A stretch of 5,300 nt of DNA from [Eubacterium] saphenum (GCA_004555855.1 SFJQ01000103.1:1-5300); one strand, 5' to 3'. Counted from the stretch's first letter, positions 1 to 5,300 are shown. The notes: generated from the sequence alone by a model not told the origin. Made by a program: numbers and translations.

Positions 1-1045
1 CGGTTCGGGAATCGGCGTAAATTCTCTCGGATACTGCAACGATGAGTGGGTTGAAGCGGTATGCAGTCAGGCGAGAAAAATTCAGCACACATCGAATTAT
101 TACTACACAAAGGTTCAGGCGGATTTTGCTAAAGCGCTCTGCGAAACCACGGGCTACACCGATATGTTTTTCGGAAACTCCGGTGCGGAAGCGAATGAAT
201 GTGCGATTAAAATTGCGAGAAAGTACAGCTTTGACAAGTACGGAAAAGGTCGTCACAACATAATTACTCTCACAAATTCCTTCCACGGAAGAACAATCTG
301 CACACTTTCCGCGACAGGTCAGGAAGTTTTTCACAACTACTTTTTCCCGTTTGTCGAGGGATTTGTAAACGTTGAAGCGAACAATATCGCGGATTTGCAC
401 GAAAAGCTTGATGATACCGTTTGCGCGGTTATGTTTGAGTATATTCAGGGCGAAGGCGGCGTTTGTGCGCTCAACAAGGAATTTGTTGACGAGATTTTCA
501 AGCTTTGCGCCGAGAAGGACATTCTGACAATCGCAGACGAGGTTCAGACGGGCGTTGGAAGAACGGGAAAATTCCTCTGCGGCGAACATTTCGGTCACAA
601 AACCGATTTGACAACGCTTGCAAAAGGTCTTGCGGGCGGCGTTCCGATAGGCGTTTGTCTGTCCGGTGAAAAGTGCGCGAACGTGTTTACTCCCGGCACT
701 CACGGCTCAACCTTTGGCGGAAATCCCCTTGCCTGCGCGGGCGGACTTGCCGTTTTGAACAAGGTTACTTCATCGGGATTTCTGGACGAGGTTGCCAAAA
801 AGGGCGATTACATTCGCAAAAAACTCGCCGGGTGCAGCGAAGTGCAGTCGGTTTCGGGAATCGGCTTGATGATAGGAATTGAGCTGAAAACGAAAAAAGC
901 CGGCGATATCGCAAAGGCTTGCCTTGAAAACGGCTTGCTTGTGCTGACGGCAAAAACCAAGGTCAGACTGCTGCCGCCGCTTACGATAACCTACGAGGAG
1001 CTTGACGAAGGACTTGATATTCTTATCAGACTGCTTGAAAGCTGA
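1..1045 (+). CDS. argD: Acetylornithine aminotransferase, 5'-truncated by the window edge
   Basis: PLP-dependent class III aminotransferase that interconverts N-acetylglutamate semialdehyde and N-acetylornithine, using glutamate as amino donor, in cytoplasmic arginine synthesis. The frame is open from base 2 (first residues GSGIGVNSLGY, a typical ArgD N-terminal stretch) and gives 347 residues to the TGA. ArgD is usually about 390-400 residues, so roughly the first 50 and the start codon lie upstream; the internal ATG at 164 is not the start. Visible family motifs are GNSGAEAN (from base 173), the FHGRT segment, DEVQTGVGRTG with the PLP-ring aspartate, LAKGLAGGVPIG with the Schiff-base lysine at bases 623-625, and GSTFGGNPLA. 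The next gene starts 11 bases after the stop, and argF lies two genes on, which supports acetylornithine over GABA or ornithine as substrate. Class III relatives are hard to separate without alignment, but context makes ArgD very likely. Confidence 0.95.
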   Translation, partial: GSGIGVNSLGYCNDEWVEAVCSQARKIQHTSNYYYTKVQADFAKALCETTGYTDMFFGNSGAEANECAIKIARKYSFDKYGKGRHNIITLTNSFHGRTICTLSATGQEVFHNYFFPFVEGFVNVEANNIADLHEKLDDTVCAVMFEYIQGEGGVCALNKEFVDEIFKLCAEKDILTIADEVQTGVGRTGKFLCGEHFGHKTDLTTLAKGLAGGVPIGVCLSGEKCANVFTPGTHGSTFGGNPLACAGGLAVLNKVTSSGFLDEVAKKGDYIRKKLAGCSEVQSVSGIGLMIGIELKTKKAGDIAKACLENGLLVLTAKTKVRLLPPLTITYEELDEGLDILIRLLES

Positions 1046-1056
1046 AGGGAGAAAAA

Positions 1057-1458
1057 ATGAAAAAAATTACGCAGATTATCTCTGTGACGAGTCTGCTTAT
1101 CGCGGTTATGACGGTTATTCTGAATTTTCAGGTTCTGTTCGGGAAAGGATATTTTATCCGATTTGCGATTTTCTCGACAATCAGAAGCGGTGATATGCTT
1201 GGATTTATCGGAAATCTTATCGGTCTTATCGTAACAGCGCTTGCGTTTGCGGCAATGGGCTGGTTCGGCGTTGCTCTCACGATTTTGAACAAGGAAAAGG
1301 CTCGCAAGCCTGCGTTTATTTCGGGCGTTTGCGTGACTTTACTGGCGCTGATTTCGCTGTTCTTCAGCTTTGGTCACGGCTTCAACATCGGCGATATTCT
1401 GGTTCTGCTCTTCCCCGCTGTTTACACGTTTTTTGTGCTTCAATCAACAAAGGCGTGA
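1057..1458 (+). CDS. Small four-helix membrane protein, unknown function
   Basis: I do not recognise a family. The 133-residue protein is strongly hydrophobic, with four probable membrane helices at about residues 8-28, 50-77, 86-106 and 111-129. The basic N-terminus (MKK) and the KEKARK loop at 79-84 would put both termini and the central loop in the cytoplasm by the positive-inside rule. No cysteine pair, His cluster or catalytic motif stands out, and no cleavable signal peptide is obvious. The ATG is preceded by AAGGGAG (1045-1051) at good spacing, directly after the argD stop. The downstream GNAT gene begins 3 bases after this stop, so it is almost certainly co-transcribed and probably translationally coupled. 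A transport or accessory role tied to arginine synthesis is possible, but nothing in the sequence proves it. It is a real gene by spacing, Shine-Dalgarno sequence and hydrophobic pattern. Confidence 0.85.
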   Translation: MKKITQIISVTSLLIAVMTVILNFQVLFGKGYFIRFAIFSTIRSGDMLGFIGNLIGLIVTALAFAAMGWFGVALTILNKEKARKPAFISGVCVTLLALISLFFSFGHGFNIGDILVLLFPAVYTFFVLQSTKA

Positions 1459-1461
1459 GCA

Positions 1462-1899
1462 ATGGAACTGAATTACAGAAAAATTGTTATCGAGGATTAT
1501 GACGCGCTTTTCACGCTCTGGAAAAGCATCGCGGGAATGGGACTTCGCAGTCTTGACGACTCGCGCGAAGGGATTGCAAAATTCCTCAGAAGAAATCCCG
1601 AAACCTCGTTCTGCGCGGTTGACGGTGAAAGACTTGTCGGGTGTATTCTTTGCGGAAACGACGGTCGGCGCGGGTTTATTTATCACGCGTGCGTTCACCC
1701 CGATTATCGCAAAATCGGCGTCGGAAAACAGCTCGTTGAGCTTGCTCTCGCGGCGCTGAAAAAAGAAGGCATAAACAAATGCGCGCTGGTTTGCTTTTCG
1801 TCAAACGAGCTTGGAAACGACTTCTGGCACTCGCTTGGCTGGGAGCAGCGAACCGATTTGAACTATTTCGATACGTTAATTAATGAAAACAATATCTGA
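1462..1899 (+). CDS. GNAT-family N-acetyltransferase, YpeA-like
   Basis: Predicted cytoplasmic acetyl-CoA-dependent N-acetyltransferase of 145 residues, the length of a single GNAT domain. The N-terminal part (residues 8-20, ending in LFTLW) and the middle (VDGERLVGCILCGNDGRRG) resemble E. coli YpeA-type proteins as I remember them. Motif A is HPDYRKIGVGKQL (79-91), whose R-x-x-G-x-G loop at 83-88 binds the pyrophosphate of acetyl-CoA. Motif B is near 116-129 (ELGNDFWHSLGWEQ). The start ATG lies 3 bases after the preceding stop, and AAAGG at 1449-1453 serves as Shine-Dalgarno. The substrate cannot be read from the sequence. Its place between argD and argF invites the idea of N-acetylglutamate synthesis, but YpeA-like proteins are not established as ArgA enzymes and may acetylate proteins or small amines. 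Family assignment is confident; function is open. Confidence 0.9.
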   Translation: MELNYRKIVIEDYDALFTLWKSIAGMGLRSLDDSREGIAKFLRRNPETSFCAVDGERLVGCILCGNDGRRGFIYHACVHPDYRKIGVGKQLVELALAALKKEGINKCALVCFSSNELGNDFWHSLGWEQRTDLNYFDTLINENNI

Positions 1900-1913
1900 A
1901 AGGAAAAATTGCT

Positions 1914-2825
1914 ATGAAACATTTACTGAAGCTGCTTGATTTGAGCACCGAGGAGATTATCGATATTCTTAACCTCGCGGACCAGCTCAAATACGAGCAA
2001 AAACACGGTATCCCGCACAACATTCTGAAGGGTATGACGCTCGGAATGATATTCCAGAAAGCGTCCACGCGTACTCGCGTTTCGTTTGAAACGGGTATGT
2101 ACCAGCTCGGCGGAAACGCGCTCTTCCTGTCATCAAAGGAGCTGCAGATTGGTCGCGGCGAACCCGTTCAGGATACCGCGCGCGTGCTTTCGCGCTACCT
2201 CAACGGAATTATGATTCGTACCTTTGAGCAGGCTGAAGTTGAAAATCTCGCGGAATACGGCACAATCCCCGTTATTAACGGTCTTACCGATTTCTGTCAC
2301 CCGTGTCAGGTTCTCGCTGATTTGCAGACAATCCGTGAGTACAAAAACAAGTTTGAGGGACTGAATTTCTGCTACATCGGCGACGGAAACAATATGGCAA
2401 ACTCGCTCACCGTAGGCGCTCTCAAGGTTGGTATGAACGTAACTCTTGCCTGCCCCGAGGGTTATTATCCCGACAAGCAGATTCTCGATTTCACCAAGGA
2501 TTACGCGAATTTCAAGCTTATCAACAATCCCGTTGAAGCCGCCGCAGACGCTGATGTCCTGTACACGGACGTCTGGGCTTCGATGGGTCAGGAAGGCGAA
2601 GCCGAGCAGCGCAAAATCGCGTTCAAGGGCTATCAGATTAACGATGAGGTTATGGCATCGGCAAAGTCCGACGCAATCGTTATGCACTGCCTTCCCGCTC
2701 ACCGTGAGGAAGAAATCACCGCGAAGGTTTTTGAACAGCACGCAAATGAAATTTTCGATGAAGCCGAAAACCGTCTGCATGCGCAAAAAGCCGTTATGGT
2801 TCGCCTGATGGCTCCCGAGAAGTAA
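1914..2825 (+). CDS. argF: Ornithine carbamoyltransferase
   Basis: Cytoplasmic enzyme that joins carbamoyl phosphate and L-ornithine to give citrulline and phosphate; family members are typically trimers. It is full length at 303 residues. The carbamoyl-phosphate domain comes first, with STRTR at 51-55, the conserved arginine of MIRTF at 102 and HPCQ at 129-132. The ornithine domain follows, with GDGNN at 156-160, D219 and the SMG loop at 223-225, HCLP at 258-261 with the catalytic-loop cysteine C259, and the late arginine R287. SMG and HCLP distinguish an ornithine enzyme from aspartate carbamoyltransferase. The ATG follows AAAGGA (1899-1904), 14 bases after the GNAT stop, and MKHLLKLLDLS is a normal family N-terminus. 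It is the last gene of the operon, as a terminator begins 14 bases after the stop. A catabolic role (ArcB) is possible in principle, but argD in the same operon favours biosynthesis. Confidence 0.97.
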   Translation: MKHLLKLLDLSTEEIIDILNLADQLKYEQKHGIPHNILKGMTLGMIFQKASTRTRVSFETGMYQLGGNALFLSSKELQIGRGEPVQDTARVLSRYLNGIMIRTFEQAEVENLAEYGTIPVINGLTDFCHPCQVLADLQTIREYKNKFEGLNFCYIGDGNNMANSLTVGALKVGMNVTLACPEGYYPDKQILDFTKDYANFKLINNPVEAAADADVLYTDVWASMGQEGEAEQRKIAFKGYQINDEVMASAKSDAIVMHCLPAHREEEITAKVFEQHANEIFDEAENRLHAQKAVMVRLMAPEK

Positions 2826-2838
2826 TTTTATAAAATAC

Positions 2839-2868
2839 GGCGCTCTGAGTTTTTGGAGCGCCATTTTT
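2839..2868 (+). terminator. Intrinsic terminator of the arg operon
   Basis: A perfect 7-bp stem, GGCGCTC (2839-2845) with GAGCGCC (2856-2862), closes a 10-base loop and is followed by A then five T (2864-2868). It lies just after the argF stop, with no gene between, and fits Rho-independent termination of the arginine operon. Confidence 0.9.
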
Positions 2869-2879
2869 ATGCTCTTGTG

Positions 2880-2937
2880 AAAATTTTGAAAAAATAGCAG
2901 AAAATTCGCAAAAATAGTTTAAAAAATAGTTGAAAAA
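2880..2937 (+). promoter_or_regulatory. Phased A-tracts upstream of a promoter (probable curved DNA / UP element)
   Basis: Runs of four to six A occur at 2880-2883, 2889-2894, 2901-2904, 2910-2914, 2921-2926 and 2933-2937. Their centres are about 10 to 11.5 bases apart, close to the DNA helical repeat, which is the classic arrangement for intrinsic curvature. The octamer AAAAATAG recurs at 2890, 2910 and 2922. The block runs up to and slightly into the -35 box, where A-rich DNA can act as an UP element for the RNA polymerase alpha C-terminal domain. A-tract positions are read directly; curvature and function are inferred. Confidence 0.6.
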
Positions 2938-2958
2938 TTTTTAAATATATGTTATTAT
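2930..2958 (+). promoter_or_regulatory. Sigma-A-type promoter with extended -10
   Basis: The -35 box TTGAAA (2930-2935) matches consensus at five of six positions. After exactly 17 bases comes TATTAT (2953-2958), also five of six. TG at 2950-2951 gives an extended -10 (TGTTATTAT). Transcription would start near 2965, leaving a leader of about 50 bases before the ATG at 3016. It should drive only the Lys/Ala-rich SCP2 gene, and the consensus quality predicts strong expression. Confidence 0.8.
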
Positions 2959-2974
2959 TAATTTATAAAGTTAA

Positions 2975-2993
2975 CTTCCGTGCAACACGGGAG
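2975..2993 (+). promoter_or_regulatory. 5' leader hairpin just before the ribosome binding site
   Basis: CTTCCGTG (2975-2982) pairs with CACGGGAG (2986-2993) in an 8-bp stem with one T-G wobble and a CAA triloop. It would lie about 10 bases from the predicted RNA 5' end and ends 8 bases before the Shine-Dalgarno sequence AAAGGA (3002-3007). No T-run follows, so it is not a terminator. It may protect the mRNA 5' end or be a protein binding site. It is too small for a known riboswitch class. Confidence 0.65.
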
Positions 2994-3015
2994 AAATTAA
3001 GAAAGGATTTTTGTT

Positions 3016-3600
3016 ATGACTAAAGGAACTGCAAAAGCTGCCGAAAAGAAAACAGCAGCAAAAAAAACTGCCGCTGAAAAGGCTGTAAAAGCACCTGCTG
3101 CCGAGAAAACCGCAAAGGTTACCGCTCCCGCTGCAGAAAAGACTGTTAAGGCAGCAAAGCCCGCTGCAAAGAAAGCTGCTGCAAAGCCTGCCGCTAAGAA
3201 AACAGCTGCTGCAAAGAAAGCTCCCGCAAAAGCCGCTAAAGCTGCAAAGCCTGCTGTAAAGAAGCCTAAGGTTGTCGGAATCGACGAGATGTGCAAAAAG
3301 CTCGAAAAGCTGGTTGACAAGAAGAAGGCTGCCGCTGTCAAGGCAAATGTTGCCGTTGACGTAAAGGTTTGGGGCTGGGCTGACGAAACCGACCGTCATT
3401 TCTATATCGAAATCAAGGACGGCGCTCTCACCATTTCGCCTTTTGAGTACAACGCAGCGTCCTTTGAAGCATATATCAGCTACGACAATATTCTTCAGTT
3501 CCTGAACGGAAAGCTCACCCTTGCGAACGCAATCGCGTCCGGTGCGCTTAACGCAAACGGAAATATTCCCGCAGCGCTTGCTCTCGGAAAAATCTTCTGA
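3016..3600 (+). CDS. Histone H1-like Lys/Ala-rich tail fused to an SCP2-type lipid-binding domain
   Basis: A 194-residue protein in two parts. Residues 1-85 are low-complexity and basic: by hand count 34 Ala and 26 Lys, with Pro, Thr, Val and a few Glu, and no aromatic residue. KPAAKKAAAK-like units recur, as in histone H1 tails and bacterial AlgP, HctB, PhaF or mycobacterial HupB tails, which bind DNA. Residues about 88-194 look like an SCP2 (sterol carrier protein 2) fold. A helix at 89-103 comes first, then strands VDVKVWGWAD, HFYIEIKDG and ALTISPFEY. Next is the family's SYDNILQFLNGKLT (155-168), the ANAIASGAL helix and a closing GNIPAALALGKIF. SCP2 domains hold lipids or other hydrophobic ligands in a pocket. 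The start is fixed by AAAGGA 8 bases upstream and by the promoter. There is no signal peptide or membrane helix, so it is cytoplasmic. It is transcribed alone and likely abundant. Its ligand and DNA binding are inferred, and no function is established. Confidence 0.85.
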   Translation: MTKGTAKAAEKKTAAKKTAAEKAVKAPAAEKTAKVTAPAAEKTVKAAKPAAKKAAAKPAAKKTAAAKKAPAKAAKAAKPAVKKPKVVGIDEMCKKLEKLVDKKKAAAVKANVAVDVKVWGWADETDRHFYIEIKDGALTISPFEYNAASFEAYISYDNILQFLNGKLTLANAIASGALNANGNIPAALALGKIF

Positions 3601-3620
3601 TTTTTGAAATCAATACCAAA

Positions 3621-3650
3621 ATGCTCCGATATAACTCGGAGCATTTTTTA
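3621..3650 (+). terminator. Strong hairpin terminator, probably bidirectional
   Basis: ATGCTCCGA (3621-3629) pairs perfectly with TCGGAGCAT (3636-3644) around a six-base loop. Five T follow on the + strand (3645-3649), and A-rich DNA (3618-3620) precedes the stem, adding A-T pairs. It ends the SCP2 fusion gene. It also lies directly after the stop codon of the converging permease gene on the minus strand (TAA, 3650-3648), where the trailing T-run is only four bases, so termination in that direction may be weaker. Confidence 0.88.
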
Positions 3651-4478
3651 TGCGGTTTTTCTGATTTTCCCGATAACAAAAAATACCAGAAAAGTCAAAG
3701 TGTTCACGCAGACAATGCTCGCGCCGCAGGGAGTTTCCGCAATATAAGAAATCACCATTCCCGCGAGAAATGTCACAATCGAGATAATCCCCGAGCAAAT
3801 TGTCACGGATTTGAAACTCTTGAAAACACGCATTGAGCAAAGCGCCGGGAAAATAATCAGACTGGAAATCAGCATACTTCCCATCAGCCGCATTCCTATA
3901 ACAATCGTCATCGCCGTGAGCAGCGCAATCAGCATATTGTAAATATTCGCGGCAGTTCCCGTGGCTTTGGCAAAGCTCTCGTCAAAGGTTATCGCGAAAA
4001 TTTTTGTGTAGAAGAACACAAACATAAACAGCACGATTACCGCGAGAATTACGCTTATCACAACGTCCTCGGAACTTACCGACATAATGCTGCCGAAAAG
4101 ATAGCTGTTGAGGTCGATGTTCGTTCCCTTGGACATCGAAACCGCCATAACGCCTATTCCGAGCGCGCCCGTCGATATCATCGCAATCGCTGCATCACCC
4201 TTGATTTTGCCGTTTGACGATAACCGCAGCAACAAAAACGCCGCTATCAGCACTACGGGAATTGCCACAGCCATCGGCGCTAGGTTCATCACTGCGGCAA
4301 TTGCCAGCGCTCCAAATCCAACGTGAGAAAGTCCGTCGCCTATCATCGAGAACCGTTTCAGTACAAGGCTTACTCCCAAAAGCGCCGCGCAAAGCGAAAC
4401 CAGAACTCCCACAATCAGCGCTCTTACCAGTATCGGTGAGGAAAAAATTTCCGAAAAAATCTCAATCACCCGCTTCAC
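3648..4478 (-). CDS. znuB: Zinc/manganese ABC transporter permease (ABC-3 family)
   Basis: Integral membrane subunit of an ABC importer for a divalent metal, probably zinc; two copies would form the pore above two ATPase subunits. The 276 residues are hydrophobic, with about eight or nine membrane helices (for example 16-40, 67-87, 95-113, 137-158, 179-197, 224-247, 250-271). Family hallmarks are KRFSMIGDGLSHVGFG (41-56), a cytoplasmic coupling segment FDESFAKATG (165-174), and GSMLISSLIIFPALCSM (200-216). The annotated start is a GTG at 4478-4476, with GAGGGG (4486-4481) as a rather close Shine-Dalgarno. A second GTG at 4469-4467 would shorten the protein by three residues. Either way the start overlaps the end of the ATPase gene, by 17 or 8 bases, indicating translational coupling. 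Mn and Zn permeases (MntB, TroC, ZnuB, AdcB) cannot be separated reliably by eye, so the symbol is a best guess. Confidence 0.9.
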   Translation of the reverse strand: MKRVIEIFSEIFSSPILVRALIVGVLVSLCAALLGVSLVLKRFSMIGDGLSHVGFGALAIAAVMNLAPMAVAIPVVLIAAFLLLRLSSNGKIKGDAAIAMISTGALGIGVMAVSMSKGTNIDLNSYLFGSIMSVSSEDVVISVILAVIVLFMFVFFYTKIFAITFDESFAKATGTAANIYNMLIALLTAMTIVIGMRLMGSMLISSLIIFPALCSMRVFKSFKSVTICSGIISIVTFLAGMVISYIAETPCGASIVCVNTLTFLVFFVIGKIRKTA

Positions 4479-5178
4479 TTCCCCTCATAAAACCGGCAAA
4501 TCTGCTCATTAAGAACTCTTCCCTGCTGCCGAAAAACCACTCGGCTTCGGTCATACAAAGAATGTGTTTTGAGCAATTTATCGCTGCCGACAGGTCGTGC
4601 GTTACCATAATTACCGTTACGCCGCTTTTGTTGATTTTTTCGATTAAATCGTACAATTCCGCAGTCACAATCGGGTCAAGTCCCGCCACGGGTTCGTCCA
4701 GCAAAATCAGCTTTTTCGTTGCACAAAGCGCGCGGCTTAACAGCACTCTTTGCTGCTGTCCGCCCGAAAGGTCGCGATAGCTGCGGTTTTTCAAATCGGT
4801 TATCCCGAGCAGCTCCATAGTTTCAAGCGCTTTTTGGCGCTCCTTTGCCGAGTAAAACGGACGGATACCGCGCGAATTGAGGCAGCCCGAAAGCACAACC
4901 TCATAAACGCTCGCGGGAAAATCCTTTTGCGCCATCGTCTGCTGCGGGAGATATCCAACCTCGTTCTTTTTCAAGCCCTCCCCGAACTCAATCGAGCCTT
5001 TTTCGGGCTTTTTCAGCGACAAAAGCGCCTTCACAAGCGTACTTTTTCCCGAGCCGTTTTCGCCGACAATGCAAAGATAATCGCCGTCCGCAACCTCAAA
5101 GCTTATATTCTCGATAACCGTCATATTTTCATACGAAAGCGTGAGGTTTTCTATTTTTAAAAGTGCCGTAAAAAACAC
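4462..5178 (-). CDS. znuC: Zinc/manganese ABC transporter ATP-binding protein
   Basis: Cytoplasmic ATPase that powers the metal importer with the permease encoded just downstream. The 238 residues hold a complete ABC domain: Walker A GENGSGKST (39-47), Q-loop YLPQQ (76-80), the FPASVYEVVLSG segment (87-98) typical of the Zn/Mn group, signature LSGGQ (137-141), Walker B LILLDEP (157-163), D-loop GLDP (166-169) and the switch histidine in THD (H194). No key residue is missing. The start is uncertain. The frame opens after a TAA at 5187-5185, and its only NTG codon before Met19 is the GTG at 5178-5176, which overlaps a strong Shine-Dalgarno GGAGGTG (5182-5176). An ACG at 5169-5167 sits at ideal spacing from it. 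Met19 is too far in to be plausible, as it would remove the first beta strand. The gene follows the binding-protein gene within a few bases, in the same frame. Confidence 0.93.
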   Translation of the reverse strand: MFFTALLKIENLTLSYENMTVIENISFEVADGDYLCIVGENGSGKSTLVKALLSLKKPEKGSIEFGEGLKKNEVGYLPQQTMAQKDFPASVYEVVLSGCLNSRGIRPFYSAKERQKALETMELLGITDLKNRSYRDLSGGQQQRVLLSRALCATKKLILLDEPVAGLDPIVTAELYDLIEKINKSGVTVIMVTHDLSAAINCSKHILCMTEAEWFFGSREEFLMSRFAGFMRGSEAGD

Positions 5179-5182
5179 CTCC
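5176..5182 (-). promoter_or_regulatory. Shine-Dalgarno GGAGGTG of the ATPase gene, overlapping its only NTG start
   Basis: GGAGGTG is a seven-base match to the anti-Shine-Dalgarno end of 16S rRNA and sits between the binding-protein stop and the ATPase. Its last three bases are the GTG that would be the formal start of the ATPase frame. The codon at normal spacing, six bases further on, is ACG (5169-5167). No ATG, GTG or TTG in frame lies between this site and Met19. Confidence 0.7.
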
Positions 5183-5184
5183 GA

Positions 5185-5300
5185 TTATTTTCCGAGCGCA
5201 GTTTTCAGCGTCTGATAATTCCGCTCCATCAGCGAAATATAGCTTTCTCCCGCCTCAAAATCGCTTGATGTTATGTTGTGGCAGGAGTGAAACTCCGCTG
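5185..5300 (-). CDS. znuA: Zinc/manganese ABC transporter substrate-binding protein, C-terminal end only
   Basis: Only the last 37 residues and the TAA (5187-5185) are in the window; the rest lies beyond base 5300. The peptide begins AEFHSCHNITSSDFEAGESY and ends ETYLSL-like (YISLMERNYQTLKTALGK). The HSCHN...FEAGxxYxSLMxxN pattern is what I recall at the C-terminus of clostridial zinc-type solute-binding proteins of the ZnuA/AdcA/TroA group. That protein would be a lipid-anchored, extracytoplasmic metal receptor. It is the upstream gene of the unit, with the ATPase start a few bases past its stop, giving the usual binding protein-ATPase-permease order. Any operon promoter and metal-responsive operator (Zur or MntR type) would be upstream of this gene, outside the window. 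The short length limits certainty, and zinc versus manganese is not resolved. Confidence 0.85.
   Translation of the reverse strand, partial: AEFHSCHNITSSDFEAGESYISLMERNYQTLKTALGK

Noticed and set aside
2133..2864. 243-codon open frame on the minus strand, the longest antisense frame of the window
   Set aside because: It lies almost wholly antisense to argF, which has all its catalytic motifs. It runs through the arg terminator hairpin at its 5' end and shows no recognisable domain; it is explained by argF codon use.
2975..3007. Leader hairpin considered as a riboswitch or transcription attenuator
   Set aside because: The leader is only about 50 bases, with a single small stem, no alternative pairing and no T-run, so it fits no riboswitch class I know.
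3163..3249. Recurring GCTGCAAAG words, considered as a tandem repeat or CRISPR-like array
   Set aside because: Spacing is irregular but always a multiple of three and within a coding frame, with no spacers of constant length. They are codon repeats of the Lys/Ala tail.
2971..3399. Two overlapping minus-strand frames rich in Ser/Cys/Phe or Ala/Phe
   Set aside because: They are the reverse reading of the Lys/Ala codon repeats (AAA/AAG give TTT/CTT, GCN gives NGC). The apparent hydrophobic repeat protein is an artefact.
4214..4780. 188-codon open frame on the plus strand
   Set aside because: Antisense to the permease and ATPase genes, both fully supported by motifs. It has low-complexity Ser/Leu composition and no family likeness.
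3648..5300. Search for a Zur/MntR-type operator for the metal-importer operon
   Set aside because: The operon reads leftward and its promoter would lie upstream of the binding-protein gene, beyond base 5300. No inverted repeat of that kind is seen in the short gaps present.

Overview
This window looks like the chromosome of a Gram-positive anaerobe of the class Clostridia. An Oscillospiraceae/Ruminococcus-type host is my best guess, from protein style (ArgF, ArgD and the metal transporter), A-rich Shine-Dalgarno sequences, GTG starts, and mid-range GC with very AT-rich intergenic DNA. This is inference without a database search. I see no mobile element, CRISPR array, tRNA or rRNA.

Left part (1-2870, + strand): the 3' part of an arginine biosynthesis operon. 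It holds argD (acetylornithine aminotransferase, 5' end outside the window), a small four-helix membrane protein of unknown function, a GNAT acetyltransferase of the YpeA type, and argF (ornithine carbamoyltransferase). The genes are 3-14 bases apart, each with its own Shine-Dalgarno sequence, and the run ends at a clear intrinsic terminator. ArgD makes acetylornithine and ArgF turns ornithine into citrulline. The two genes between them have no known arginine role.

Middle (2870-3645, + strand): a single-gene unit. Six A-tracts spaced about one helical turn apart lead into a near-consensus promoter with an extended -10, then a short leader containing an 8-bp hairpin. The encoded 194-residue protein joins a histone H1-like Lys/Ala/Pro tail to a C-terminal SCP2-type lipid-binding domain. 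This is the most unusual object in the window. A strong hairpin, probably a terminator for both strands, separates it from the next genes.

Right part (3648-5300, - strand): a zinc/manganese-type ABC importer operon in the order substrate-binding protein (only its last 37 residues are here), ATPase, permease. The genes abut or overlap. The ATPase has no ATG near its expected N-terminus, and its start is ambiguous.
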